Shown here: positions 9,775 through 17,982 of the stretch, piece after piece
How positions within the stretch are numbered: position 1 is the stretch's first letter
Layout: every line of letters starts with the position of its first letter
Notes under the pieces: generated by a model
Told to the model about the DNA's origin: nothing
The model's input: only the letters and a program-made list of their open reading frames with translations
Databases searched by the model: none
Assembly (NCBI RefSeq): GCF_000153125.2
Contig: NZ_CM002299.1
Span: 248,809-312,808, forward strand
DNA: 64,000 nt
Source: Congregibacter litoralis KT71
GTDB taxonomy: Bacteria; Pseudomonadota; Gammaproteobacteria; Pseudomonadales; Halieaceae
Direction of reading: 5' to 3'
Made by a program: the position numbers and the translations under genes

Positions 9775-9802
9775 GGAACTTCTTTTCTAAAGCGCCCTCA
9801 AA
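9775..9802 (+). promoter_or_regulatory. Sigma-E/AlgU-type promoter
   Basis: GGAACTT at 9775-9781, a 16-bp spacer, then TCAAA at 9798-9802. This matches the -35 (GGAACTT) and -10 (TCAAA) elements known for the extracytoplasmic stress factor sigma-E (RpoE; AlgU in pseudomonads). It begins 18 bases after the polA stop and points at an intrinsic terminator about 90 bases further on, with no open frame between. Confidence 0.65.
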
Positions 9803-9807
9803 CTTAT

Positions 9808-9931
9808 CGTGACAATGAAGTGAAGTGCATTGTTCCGGAACGCTGGTTAGCATGGTTTCCAGCGTTCGAACCCCTAGAGACCCTGACTGCCCGGTTGCTT
9901 TTCTCCTCGTTTTGCAACCGGGCCTTTTTTT
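9808..9931 (+). ncRNA. Candidate ErsA/Spot 42-locus small RNA
   Basis: A predicted transcript of about 124 bases starting roughly six bases after the sigma-E-like -10 and ending at an intrinsic terminator. It contains a first hairpin with a perfect 9-bp stem (9838-9846 with 9859-9867, loop of 12) and the terminator hairpin, whose loop is pyrimidine-rich (TTTTCTCCTC), the type of sequence that can pair with ribosome binding sites. The interval between polA and engB holds spf (Spot 42) in enterics and ersA in Pseudomonas, the latter about 132 bases long and dependent on AlgU. Position, promoter type and length agree with an ErsA analogue; I did not see clear sequence identity to either RNA. Confidence 0.65.
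9889..9931 (+). terminator. Intrinsic terminator of the polA–engB small RNA
   Basis: A perfect 10-bp GC-rich stem, GCCCGGTTGC (9889-9898) with GCAACCGGGC (9914-9923), and a 15-base pyrimidine-rich loop is followed by C and seven T residues. This is the strongest intrinsic terminator in the region and would also end read-through from polA. Confidence 0.85.
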
Positions 9932-9984
9932 GCCCGCAATTCTCATAAACCGCTGAAAAATTTCATTTTTATTGGCTTTGTAAC

Positions 9985-10209
9985 GCGAGCAATCACCGCA
10001 GTGCCCCGCTCGCTGCTGTCGCTTTTACGCTTCGCGAAACACTTCCGCGCTTGCTCGCTGAGCACAATGTCAGCGAACCGGCGTGTGGTTTCCGTAGACT
10101 CCTACGCCACGAACCGCGAGCAATCACGGCAGTGCCCCGCTCGCTGCTGTCGCTTTTACGCTTCGCGAAACACTCCCGCGCTTGCTCGCTGGGCACGATG
10201 CGAGCGAAT
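9985..10209 (+). repeat. Two direct copies of a 94-bp repeat with internal inverted arms
   Basis: Copy 1 (9985-10078) and copy 2 (10116-10209) are offset by exactly 131 bp and differ at only a few positions. Each copy starts with GCGAGCAA and contains TTGCTCGC about 58 bases later (10051-10058 and 10182-10189), so each can fold into a long stem-loop. The 37-bp spacer holds its own small hairpin (CGTAG/CTACG). No open frame or promoter explains the block. It fills the space between the small RNA terminator and engB and looks like a REP- or MITE-like intergenic element, but I cannot assign a family. Confidence 0.7.
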
Positions 10210-10213
10210 CGGT

Positions 10214-10274
10214 AGATGACAAGGTTCACGTACCGATCCCCCAAGTCTTTTTCGGGGAGTGAACCTTGTCATCT
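10214..10274. repeat. Perfect 16-bp inverted repeat with nested stem
   Basis: Arms at 10214-10229 and 10259-10274 are perfect 16-bp reverse complements. Inside the 29-base loop, TCCCC (10237-10241) can pair with GGGGA (10254-10258), extending the structure. It lies 33 bases past the engB stop and between convergent polA and engB, where a bidirectional terminator could be useful; there is no T run outside the arms. It abuts the 131-bp-period repeat block and may be part of the same element. Confidence 0.6.
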
Positions 10275-10306
10275 GCTGGTTTGCGGAATGCTTGCGCAGG
10301 GGGTGT

Positions 10307-10999
10307 TTAGGGGGCGAGGTCGGCCTCTTCGGAGTCATCGTCAAATACTGACGTATCCGTAAGCCACTGATCAAGGGTCGCGATCAACTCGCCATGCCCT
10401 GTGTGCTTAAGTGCCGAGAACAGCTGGCAGGTGACCAGTTCACCGAGAGGGGCGACGCTGTTTCTGACCTTGAGAAGGGTCTGTTTGCCGGCGCCCTTGG
10501 ACAGCTTGTCGCATTTGGTGAGGAGCATGTGCACCGGCATATCCGCTTCTGCGGCCCAGGTGAGCATCTGCTGGTCAAAGGGCTGGAGGGGGTGGCGACA
10601 GTCCGATAACAGGATAAGACCCCGCAGGCTCTGTCGCTCCTGGAGATAGGCCTCCATCTGTTTAGTCCAGTCCTGCTTGAGTTTTTGCGGTACTTTGGCA
10701 TACCCGTAGCCCGGCAGGTCGACGATGCGCTGCTGCTCACCGACGGTGAAAAAGTTGATGAGCTGCGTTCGCCCCGGGGTTTTGGAGGTGCGCGCGAGTT
10801 TGTGGTTTTGCGTCAGGCTGTTGATAGCACTGCTTTTTCCGGCGTTTGAGCGTCCTGCGAAGGCCACTTCCCAGCCAATATCCTCAGGGCATTGGCTGAC
10901 TTTGGCGGCGCTGGTGAGGAACGCGGCTTTGCGATAGGCCGGTTTGCTGACGGGCTCGGCCAGGGCGGCGCCCTTCGGGTGATTTGTTGGGGTATCCAT
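10307..10999 (-). CDS. engB: Ribosome biogenesis GTPase EngB (YihA/YsxC)
   Basis: 230-residue TRAFAC GTPase needed for large ribosomal subunit assembly. The G motifs are in order: GRSNAGKSS (49-57), [15 protein letters not shown] and LLTKCDK. I chose the ATG at 10999; a frame extends upstream by 37 codons but crosses the promoter region and lacks family similarity. The protein ends in an acidic tail ([12 protein letters not shown]). It is convergent with polA and divergent from the cytochrome c5 gene, with the repeat block behind it. Confidence 0.97.
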   Translation of the reverse strand: MDTPTNHPKGAALAEPVSKPAYRKAAFLTSAAKVSQCPEDIGWEVAFAGRSNAGKSSAINSLTQNHKLARTSKTPGRTQLINFFTVGEQQRIVDLPGYGYAKVPQKLKQDWTKQMEAYLQERQSLRGLILLSDCRHPLQPFDQQMLTWAAEADMPVHMLLTKCDKLSKGAGKQTLLKVRNSVAPLGELVTCQLFSALKHTGHGELIATLDQWLTDTSVFDDDSEEADLAP

Positions 11000-11011
11000 C
11001 TTGAGTATAAT
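10984..11011 (+). promoter_or_regulatory. Sigma-70 promoter of the cytochrome c5/c4 genes
   Basis: TTGTTG (10984-10989), a 16-bp spacer and a perfect TATAAT (11006-11011) point toward the cytochrome genes. The leader would be about 118 bases. The promoter overlaps the first codons of the divergent engB gene. Confidence 0.5.
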
Positions 11012-11135
11012 AGCGCGCCCTTCAAATAGAGGGGCGTGAATTGTGGGGTGTTTCTCGCATCGAATTACCAGAGGTCTTGAGCACATGTTGAGACCTTGTG
11101 AGGACGCCAACCTTGACCGTTAGGAGGAATTTACC

Positions 11136-11432
11136 GTGAAGAAAGTCATTTTGGCCGCTGCGGTAGCGGTACTTGCTATGGCTGCTCATGCAGAGCCGAA
11201 TATGGAGAAGTACGGTAAAAGCTGTGCCGTCTGTCACGCTGCCGGTGTCGCCGGTGCCCCCAAGACGGGCGATGCGTCAGCCTGGGAGCCTCGGCTGGCC
11301 AAGGGCATGGACGCATTGATGGCGTCTGTGAAGAACGGTCTCAATGCAATGCCGCCCATGGGCATGTGCTTTGACTGTTCGGATGAAGAGTACATGGAAC
11401 TGATCAAGTACATGTCTACACCGGCTGAATAA
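11136..11432 (+). CDS. Cytochrome c5-type monoheme cytochrome
   Basis: 98 residues with a signal peptide (about 1-19, cut after AHA), a CAVCH heme site (Cys 30, Cys 33, His 34) and a late PPMGM segment giving the Met ligand. The CFDC pair after the Met is typical of cytochrome c5, where it forms a disulfide. It starts with GTG at 11136, eight bases after an excellent AGGAGG site. As a periplasmic electron carrier it would serve terminal oxidases. It is followed 34 bases later by cytochrome c4, and the two probably share one transcript. Confidence 0.93.
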   Translation: MKKVILAAAVAVLAMAAHAEPNMEKYGKSCAVCHAAGVAGAPKTGDASAWEPRLAKGMDALMASVKNGLNAMPPMGMCFDCSDEEYMELIKYMSTPAE

Positions 11433-11466
11433 GCAGCCGGAAAAAAAGCGTAGGGATTCTGAAATT

Positions 11467-12108
11467 ATGAAAAAGCTGCTTGTTCTCAGAGCGTTCATTG
11501 TAGGCGCAGTTGTTAGCACCGCGAGTGTGCAGGCTGCTGAGATACTCAAGGGTGACCCCGTCGCCGGTGAGCAAAAGGCCGTTGCCTGCGGTGCCTGCCA
11601 TGGTGCTGATGGAAACAGTGCCGTTGCAATGTTCCCCAAGCTTGCGGGACTGGGCGAAAAGTACCTGCTCAAGCAGACCCAGTACATCCGCGATGGCGTG
11701 CGCCCGGTAGCGCAGATGGCTGGTCAGGTTGACAACATGTCCGATCAGGATCTTGCGGATATCGCCGCCTATTTTGACAGCCAGCCTCGCGGGGTTGAGA
11801 AAGCCGATCCGGAGCTCGTTGCCCTGGGCGAAAAGGTTTATCGCGCCGGTGTCGCAGAACGCAATGTGGCTGCCTGCATCGCCTGTCACGGCGCCCGGGG
11901 TGCCGGAAACGCACCAGCGGGCTTTCCTGCCCTCGGCGGTCAGCATGCAGACTACGTAGCATCGCAGCTCAAGGCTTATCGCAAAGGTTACGAGGATCCC
12001 ACGGGTCGCGTTACCGGCGGTGAGACCAAAATCATGCGCAGCAACGCTTTCGGCCTTTCTGATATGGAAATCGAAGCGGTGGCGGCCTATGTGTCGGGCC
12101 TCAACTAG
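11467..12108 (+). CDS. Diheme cytochrome c4
   Basis: 213 residues: signal peptide (about 1-23) and two cytochrome c domains with heme sites CGACH (41-45) and CIACH (137-141). Each domain has the KxMxxxxxxLSDxE-like end, seen as NNMSDQDLADIAAYF and NAFGLSDMEIEAVAAY. Cytochrome c4 carries electrons to terminal oxidases in gammaproteobacteria. It follows the c5 gene and precedes dsbA, the same cluster as in pseudomonads, and ends at an intrinsic terminator. Confidence 0.96.
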   Translation: MKKLLVLRAFIVGAVVSTASVQAAEILKGDPVAGEQKAVACGACHGADGNSAVAMFPKLAGLGEKYLLKQTQYIRDGVRPVAQMAGQVDNMSDQDLADIAAYFDSQPRGVEKADPELVALGEKVYRAGVAERNVAACIACHGARGAGNAPAGFPALGGQHADYVASQLKAYRKGYEDPTGRVTGGETKIMRSNAFGLSDMEIEAVAAYVSGLN

Positions 12109-12138
12109 CCAGCATTTCTGAACGCAGTAGTTCGATAA

Positions 12139-12166
12139 ACGGCTCGCCTTGCGGGCCGTTTTTTTT
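12139..12166 (+). terminator. Intrinsic terminator after cytochrome c4
   Basis: Stem ACGGCTC (12139-12145) with GGGCCGT (12153-12159), one G-U pair, 7-base loop, then a run of eight T (12159-12166). It separates the cytochrome transcript from dsbA. Confidence 0.85.
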
Positions 12167-12276
12167 GATAGACGGATTTGAATAACGACCGGGATCCATG
12201 GCGGTGCCCAAAAGACGAACTTTTCGTTACGATGCCTGTCCGAGTAGTTAACCCCAAGATGTTTCTGGAGAAGATT

Positions 12277-12933
12277 ATGCTTAAGCGTATTTGCCTCGCT
12301 GCCTTCGCGATGCTCGCCCTGCAGCTGGCGGCGCTGTCCGCTCAGGCCCAAGACGAAAACTACGTGGCGGGAGAGCACTACGATGTTATCTCCCCGGCCA
12401 TCCGTGGAAGCTCTGACAAAATCGAGGTCACGGAGTTTTTCTGGTACGGCTGTGGCCACTGCTACACCTTCGAGCCTCAGCTGACGCAATGGAAAAAAGG
12501 TCTGGCGGACGACGTGGTTGTGAAGGGCTCACCCGCCATGTGGAACGGACCGATGGAAATCCACGCAAAAGCTTTTTATGCCGCAGAGGCGCTGGGCGTG
12601 TTGGATAAAATGCACATGCCGCTGTTTCAGGCCCTCAATGTAGATCGCAAGCGCCTGGCTAATGAGGACGAGCTGGCGGACCTGTTTGCCGCTAATGGCG
12701 TTTCCCGGGAGGACTTTTCCAAGGCGTTTAACTCCTTCGGCGTTGGCAGCCAGGCCCGACAGGCAAACGCACGGGCCCGTGCCGCTAAAATCACCGGTAC
12801 GCCGGAACTGATGGTGGCGGGGAAGTATCGCATCAGCACACGCAAGGCCGGTGGTCAGGCAAATATGCTCAAGATTGCGGATTTTCTCATTGAGAAAGAA
12901 CGCGCCATGCAGATGGCAGACTCCAAGTCCTAA
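12277..12933 (+). CDS. dsbA: Thiol:disulfide interchange protein DsbA
   Basis: 218 residues: signal peptide ending at SAQAQ (about residue 25) and a thioredoxin-fold domain with the active site CGHC (Cys 59, Cys 62) in FWYGCGHCY. The cis-proline loop GTPELMV is present. DsbA introduces disulfides into exported proteins in the periplasm and is reoxidised by DsbB. I chose ATG 12277 because GGAG lies six bases upstream and it gives a proper signal peptide; upstream in-frame codons do not. A strong GC hairpin follows the stop. Confidence 0.96.
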   Translation: MLKRICLAAFAMLALQLAALSAQAQDENYVAGEHYDVISPAIRGSSDKIEVTEFFWYGCGHCYTFEPQLTQWKKGLADDVVVKGSPAMWNGPMEIHAKAFYAAEALGVLDKMHMPLFQALNVDRKRLANEDELADLFAANGVSREDFSKAFNSFGVGSQARQANARARAAKITGTPELMVAGKYRISTRKAGGQANMLKIADFLIEKERAMQMADSKS

Positions 12934-12943
12934 TCTAATAAAC

Positions 12944-12975
12944 CGCCCCGCCGCCCATAGCGGCGGGGCGTTCTT
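12944..12975. terminator. GC-rich hairpin between dsbA and the FMN reductase
   Basis: A perfect 11-bp stem, CGCCCCGCCGC (12944-12954) with GCGGCGGGGCG (12960-12970), 5-base loop, followed by TTCTT. It lies between convergent genes and may end transcription from both sides, though the T tract is weak. Confidence 0.65.
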
Positions 12976-13003
12976 GCCGCTGGTAAGACCCTCCCTGGTT
13001 TAA

Positions 13004-13624
13004 TCACATGCCGTTGGTGTACTCCTCCAGCGAGGTTTTACCGCTCGCTCTGATTTGCTGAAACGCTTTGGTGTATTCACCGAGCATCTCCAGACAGTAC
13101 GTGAGCCGCGCATCCAGGTAGTCATGCTGCTTGTCGTCGTTTTCGGCGCTGTCTTCGTTAAATACCATGCCTGCATTACGCACGATGAGATGTTCCGGCA
13201 GATAGCAGATCCGGCTGTTTTTGTAGCTACTCATGCGCAGCTCCGCAACGGGATAGGCTCCACCTCCGGCACCGCCGGATACCGCCACGATGAGGGCGGG
13301 CTTGTGAGCCAGCTCACCAGAACCGGGAAACAGCAGAAAGAGGTTTTTGAGTCCTGAAGGCACCATGCCGTGCCACTCCGGCGTCACGACAATAAAACCA
13401 TCGCAGCTGTTGAGCTCATCGCGGAGCTCACCAATGGCTTCTTCCCATTTCGGATCGCCATTCCAAAGCCCCTCGTCCCAGAATGGCAGGGGGTTGTCGG
13501 CCAGGGAAAACAAGTAGGTTTCGTAGCAAAGGCCGTGCTTTTCGAGCTTCCCCAGTGCGTAGCGCGCTATCTTTTCGCTTTGAGAATCGTTGCGATGACT
13601 ACCGCTGATAATGCCAATCTTCAT
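13004..13624 (-). CDS. NADPH-dependent FMN reductase-family protein
   Basis: 206 residues of flavodoxin-like fold. The N-terminal GIISGSHRNDSQS loop binds FMN phosphate and the PEWHGMVPSGLKN segment matches the family's PEY-N flavin-contacting motif. Relatives reduce flavins, quinones, chromate or azo dyes with NAD(P)H; the substrate cannot be told from sequence. It overlaps the preceding MFS gene by four bases (ATGA), so the two are one operon. A link between the pair, for example detoxification plus export, is an inference. Confidence 0.85.
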   Translation of the reverse strand: MKIGIISGSHRNDSQSEKIARYALGKLEKHGLCYETYLFSLADNPLPFWDEGLWNGDPKWEEAIGELRDELNSCDGFIVVTPEWHGMVPSGLKNLFLLFPGSGELAHKPALIVAVSGGAGGGAYPVAELRMSSYKNSRICYLPEHLIVRNAGMVFNEDSAENDDKQHDYLDARLTYCLEMLGEYTKAFQQIRASGKTSLEEYTNGM

Positions 13625-14868
13625 GGTGAGTCGGGCTCCGTAGATAAAGGGTGAATAGGGTAATGTTTTTTGCTCTGCGCCCTGCCGTAAACCATTAAAA
13701 GCAGTGCAAGCACCTGAGTCACTGCCATGGTGATGATCATGGGCAGCGGTGATGACACTAATACGCTTCCCACCGCGACCGTGATCACCGCTGACAGTCC
13801 CATCTGTAAAAAACCAAACAGCGATGAATTGGTGGCGGCGATTCTAGGGAAGTGTTCCATGGCCATGGCCATGGCCTGAGGCAGCACCAGGCCCAGGGCG
13901 GCGGAGTAAAAGCTCATGGGTAGAATCAGTGCCAGTATTGAGGTGGGTGCCAGGAGGTGCAGAGGGAGCATGGACAGCACCGCGACCGTAGCGATCACCC
14001 CACCGAGGAGTAACAACTCAGATGTGGCGTATCGGACAGCGAGGCGCGCGCTCACGGCGCTGCCTCCCATGTAGCCAAACACCGAACTCAGAAAGATAAA
14101 GCCGAAATACTCCACGGGTACGCCCAGCATGTCGATAAAGACGAAGCCGGAACAGGCAAGGTAGGCCATCAGTCCCGCATAGACCAGCGCGCTGGCTGCG
14201 GCGATGGGTAAAAACACCGGATCCCTCAACAGCACAAGGTAATTGGCAGCGATGTTTCCGGGGCGCAGACTTTGTGGCTCAGCCAGGGTCTCCGGTATGC
14301 GAAAGCCGATGATTACCATGACAATCGACCCATAAACACTGAGAAAAACGAAGACCGCTGGCCATTCCACGTAGCGCAGCATAAGCCCTCCAAGCCCCGG
14401 GGCCACGGCAGGTGCAAGTGCCATAAGCATGGCAATCAGTGATAACGCCCGGGCGGCACCCTTCGGTCCAAAGATGTCTCGCGTGATGGTGCGGGCCAGG
14501 GTGGGTCCTACGCAGGCACCGACCCCCTGCATAAACCGATAGGTGGTCAGCTCCTCTACGCTGTTCGCCAGAGCGCAGCCTGCGGAGGCCAGAACAAACA
14601 GTCCTGTGCCCCCAAGAAGTACCGGTTTCCGTCCAAAACGATCCGCGAGGGGACCGCAGGCGAGATGAAAGACCGCAAAGCCCCAGAGATAGGCGCTAAG
14701 GGTAAAGTGCATATGCACGATGTCAGTGTTGAAGGCCTGTTGCATGGCCGGCATTGCCGGCAGGTACATATCAACGCTAAGCGGGCCCAGGGCGACCAGC
14801 GCTGCAAGAAACATCAGCGTTGCTTTGGAGCCGGGATCAAGACGCGAGTTTTCGGGGGTGTATGCCAT
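13621..14868 (-). CDS. Bcr/CflA-family MFS drug efflux transporter
   Basis: About 415 residues with 12 hydrophobic helices. The first helix region has LGPLSVDMYLPAMP, the hallmark of the Bcr/CflA (DHA1) subfamily, and the loop between helices 2 and 3 has GPLADRFGRKPVLLGG, the MFS motif A. These proteins export antibiotics such as bicyclomycin or chloramphenicol, or small metabolites, using the proton gradient. The start is ambiguous: ATG 14868 is given, but the frame is open to an ATG at 14919 and neither has a strong ribosome site. The stop overlaps the FMN reductase start. Confidence 0.9.
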   Translation of the reverse strand: MAYTPENSRLDPGSKATLMFLAALVALGPLSVDMYLPAMPAMQQAFNTDIVHMHFTLSAYLWGFAVFHLACGPLADRFGRKPVLLGGTGLFVLASAGCALANSVEELTTYRFMQGVGACVGPTLARTITRDIFGPKGAARALSLIAMLMALAPAVAPGLGGLMLRYVEWPAVFVFLSVYGSIVMVIIGFRIPETLAEPQSLRPGNIAANYLVLLRDPVFLPIAAASALVYAGLMAYLACSGFVFIDMLGVPVEYFGFIFLSSVFGYMGGSAVSARLAVRYATSELLLLGGVIATVAVLSMLPLHLLAPTSILALILPMSFYSAALGLVLPQAMAMAMEHFPRIAATNSSLFGFLQMGLSAVITVAVGSVLVSSPLPMIITMAVTQVLALLLMVYGRAQSKKHYPIHPLSTEPDSP

Positions 14869-14983
14869 GGGCGCGCAATGGTACACCAGGGCGTTGTGCT
14901 CCCTCGCCACAGGATGCATTTTCCCGGGGGATGTTCTCCGTCGGCCCCGCTGACGTTAAAGTAGCGCGCAGGAGGAACCGCAA

Positions 14984-16807
14984 ATGCGTTGGCTAGTACT
15001 GATCACGGGTTTGGCGCTCATTGTTGGTGGGCTGTATATCGACCGACAAGAGACGGTCGATGGCCCGCTTACGCTAATGGCAGATAACAGCACACTGCGG
15101 GACACGCAGTCCGGGCCGGTGCTGGGTGGCATCAGTGCGCCGGGAGCACAGCTCTGGCTCGGCATTCCCTACGCTGCTGCCCCGGTGGGTGAGCGCCGTT
15201 GGCGCGCTCCGGAACCTGTACAGCCCTGGGCACGCCCCCGGGAGAGTCTCGCCTTTGGCGATGTATGCCCGCAGTTTGCCAGTCGCCTGTCTGCCTCCAC
15301 GGCAGATCCCGGCACCCTTATCGGCAGCGAGGACTGCCTGTCCCTCAATGTCTTTGCTCCCGGCGGTATAGACGAGAAAGCCGGCTTGCCCGTGATGGTG
15401 TTCATTCACGGTGGTGGAAACACCATCGGCTCGGCCGTCCCCTACGAGAGCTCTGCTTTTGTTCAGGAGCAGGGCGTGCTGATGGTGACCCTGAACTACC
15501 GCCTCGGGCTTCTTGGCTGGTTTAGCCATGCCGCACTGCGCGACGGCGTCTCGGCGGAGGACGCCTCGGGAAACTACGCCCTCCTGGATATGATTGCGGC
15601 GCTCAAGTGGGTGCGGGACAACATCGAAAATTTTGGCGGCGATCCTGAGCGGGTCACCGTGTTTGGCGAGTCCGCCGGCGGTCGCAATATCTTTGGCTTA
15701 CTGGCATCCCCCCTGGCCAAAGGCCTGTTTCACGGGGCAATTATCCAGAGTGGCTTCCCCGGGACCTTTACGCGCAGCCGCGCGGAAAATCCTCCGGACG
15801 ATCCCCAGCCAGGTCATCCCAACGGCTCCTACGCTTTAGCCCGAGCCTGGCTTCAGCAAGACGACGGTCCCGAGGCATCAGCTCCGATAGACCAGATGCC
15901 GGCAGCTGAGCTCGCCCGCTATTTTCGACGACTCAGTGTTGAGGACATCATGACGCCCCTCTTCACGCCCGGCGGCCTATACCGTGCGCCGGCATTGTTC
16001 CGCGATGGCGTGGTATTGCCCGAGGAACCCCTCACGGAGATATTCAACGACCCCGCGCGTTGGAACCAGATGCCCCTGATGATTGGGGGAAATCGCGACG
16101 AGATGAAGCTGTTCCTGTTGCTTTCCGGGCGCTACACCTCAAATTTGCTGGGCGTGCTACCGCGGGTGGATGACCCCGAGCGCTATGAGCGCCTAAACCG
16201 CTATCACAGCGATGCCTGGAAGGCGACGGGCGTGGATCTCCCGCTGTCGCTCATCAGCGAGAGCAGTCCCGATACGCCTCTGTACGCCTACCGCTTTGAC
16301 TGGGATAGCATGCAGAAAAACTGGTTTGTAGATTTGCCTGAGCTCCTCGGGGCCTCTCATGCCCTGGAGCTGGATTTTCTGTTTGGTCCCCTGATCAGTC
16401 GCGTCGCACCCGGGGTTTTCTATGCCGGTAACTATGAGGAGCGCGAGGCACTTGGACGTGCCATGCGGGATTACTGGGCGGGCTTTGCCTACAGCGGTCG
16501 TCCGGGCAGCGGCCGAAGCTCGGCGCAAGCCGCCTGGCCCTCCTGGAGTGCGGAGGAGCCCAACCTCATGCTGTTGGACGCTGCGGAGGATGGGGGTGTG
16601 CGCTCCCGGCGCATCAGTGTGACCGTGGAGGATGTAAAGCAGCGCCTTGCTAAAGAAGAGTCGCTGCCCGAGCGTTTACGCTGCGCCCTCTACGTCGACC
16701 TGTTCCTGGACAACAACGGTCTGAGTGAACAGTTCGTTTCTCGTGAGTATCAGGATTTGGGTTGCGGCGAGATTCCCTCGTGGCCCCTGTCGGGATTGTC
16801 GCGCTAG
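14984..16807 (+). CDS. Type B carboxylesterase
   Basis: 607 residues with an N-terminal hydrophobic anchor or uncleaved signal (about 3-19) and an alpha/beta hydrolase of the cholinesterase/carboxylesterase family. It has the family EDCLSLNVF signature, the oxyanion loop FIHGGGN, and the nucleophile Ser 230 in FGESAGGRN. A Glu in GGNRDEMKLF and a His in ASHALELDF are likely triad partners. It probably hydrolyses carboxylic esters in the periplasm; substrate unknown. Start ATG 14984 is preceded by GGAGGAACC. It stands alone, divergent from the MFS gene. Confidence 0.92.
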   Translation: MRWLVLITGLALIVGGLYIDRQETVDGPLTLMADNSTLRDTQSGPVLGGISAPGAQLWLGIPYAAAPVGERRWRAPEPVQPWARPRESLAFGDVCPQFASRLSASTADPGTLIGSEDCLSLNVFAPGGIDEKAGLPVMVFIHGGGNTIGSAVPYESSAFVQEQGVLMVTLNYRLGLLGWFSHAALRDGVSAEDASGNYALLDMIAALKWVRDNIENFGGDPERVTVFGESAGGRNIFGLLASPLAKGLFHGAIIQSGFPGTFTRSRAENPPDDPQPGHPNGSYALARAWLQQDDGPEASAPIDQMPAAELARYFRRLSVEDIMTPLFTPGGLYRAPALFRDGVVLPEEPLTEIFNDPARWNQMPLMIGGNRDEMKLFLLLSGRYTSNLLGVLPRVDDPERYERLNRYHSDAWKATGVDLPLSLISESSPDTPLYAYRFDWDSMQKNWFVDLPELLGASHALELDFLFGPLISRVAPGVFYAGNYEEREALGRAMRDYWAGFAYSGRPGSGRSSAQAAWPSWSAEEPNLMLLDAAEDGGVRSRRISVTVEDVKQRLAKEESLPERLRCALYVDLFLDNNGLSEQFVSREYQDLGCGEIPSWPLSGLSR

Positions 16808-16879
16808 GAGAGAGGGCGCCTTAGCTTTTACTCAGAGTTATTACTGTCCCGTCGTCGGTCCTGGTCGAAAGCAGGGGCC

Positions 16880-17245
16880 CTAAAGTTCGACGATGCGTTT
16901 AAAGCCGCCATAGATAAGACGGCTGCCATCAAAGGGCATCGGATTCTTCTGGGTGTTTAGTCGATCATCCTCAAAGGTGTCGGACATCATCGTCGCCATT
17001 GCGGCTTCGCGGGTGTCTTTGTCTGGCCACTCGACCCATGCGAACACAATGGATTCGTCGGCTGTCGCCTGTACGGCTTTGCGCATATCCGTGGTGCTTC
17101 CTTCGGGAACATCGTCACCCCAGCACTGGACTACTCTCGTTGCGCCCATCTCGATGAAGATGCTGTCGCTGGACTGTGCGTAGTCGATGTACTTTTGTTC
17201 ATTCGCCGTCGGCACGGCAATCAAATAACCGTCGATGTAGCTCAT
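16880..17245 (-). CDS. DUF1428 family protein
   Basis: 121 residues matching the DUF1428 family (dimeric alpha+beta barrel): MSYIDGYLIAVP at the N-terminus, a central ESIVFAWVEWPDK strand and a C-terminal MPFDGSRLIYGGF. Function is not established for the family. It lies 14 bases after the 240-residue membrane protein on the same strand and probably ends the LLM oxidoreductase transcript. Confidence 0.9.
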   Translation of the reverse strand: MSYIDGYLIAVPTANEQKYIDYAQSSDSIFIEMGATRVVQCWGDDVPEGSTTDMRKAVQATADESIVFAWVEWPDKDTREAAMATMMSDTFEDDRLNTQKNPMPFDGSRLIYGGFKRIVEL

Positions 17246-17259
17246 TTGCTTCTCCGTAG

Positions 17260-17982
17260 TCAGGGCTTTTCGAGCAACCTTTGTATTTCTTCGATGGCCT
17301 CTAAAACGTAGCGATACTCATCCAAGGTATGGTTCATGTTGGCGTAGCGATACTCAAGGGTCGTGCAGTAGGCCCGATCTTTGAACAACTGAGTGAAAGC
17401 CTCGGAATCCGGGTTTGAGGGTTTTGTTGCCCGTGGCCAGGGCGTGCCGTCCTTACCGTTGTTTCCGTGAGCCAGCCCTATTCCGTGTTTGGAGTAGAAG
17501 GGCAGAAGTTGCTCCCTTACGAGATCAGCGCTGGCCAGTTGCGTGTCGGTCAGCTCATCAAGATACCGATCCCAATCGGCGAGCTTTTTACGCAGTTCAA
17601 TATCGCTGATGATTTCGATCCGCCCAGCGTTAATGAGGGAATCGCGAACGCTGGATCCAAGATCTGTCGTTACCGGGACAAGCGATGCCCATACTGCGTC
17701 ATCGATACTGACACTGTTTTCTTCGTAGCTGCCCACTGCGCAGGCTTCGAGAAGCGTAGCGATACCGCGAAGAAGCTGTTCATGAAAGTCGATCTGCCGA
17801 CTAATATCTTTGAAGTGTTCGTCATACTCCGCGTTGAACCCCAGCAAGCTGTCTTTCTCGTAGCGGCGCTCTTTCTGTTCGTCCCACCAGGCATCGATAG
17901 CAAACGCCAGAAGAATGCTCGCAACAATTGCGATGGACTCCGCAAAGAGTTTTGGCCACTTGATGGAATCCGGCTTAGTCAC
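17260..17982 (-). CDS. Hypothetical protein with one N-terminal membrane helix
   Basis: 240 residues. An N-terminal helix (about 12-28) contains the recognisable sequence [21 protein letters not shown], which occurs at the start of a widespread uncharacterised family of proteobacterial inner-membrane proteins. The rest is polar, mostly helical and probably periplasmic. No catalytic motif is evident and I do not assign a function. Its start overlaps the stop of the LLM gene by four bases (ATGA), so it is translationally coupled to that gene. Confidence 0.8.
   Translation of the reverse strand: MTKPDSIKWPKLFAESIAIVASILLAFAIDAWWDEQKERRYEKDSLLGFNAEYDEHFKDISRQIDFHEQLLRGIATLLEACAVGSYEENSVSIDDAVWASLVPVTTDLGSSVRDSLINAGRIEIISDIELRKKLADWDRYLDELTDTQLASADLVREQLLPFYSKHGIGLAHGNNGKDGTPWPRATKPSNPDSEAFTQLFKDRAYCTTLEYRYANMNHTLDEYRYVLEAIEEIQRLLEKP

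Noticed and set aside
10001-10219. Small genes inside the 131-bp repeat block
   Set aside because: The frames arise from the duplicated repeat itself and differ in composition from the neighbouring genes.
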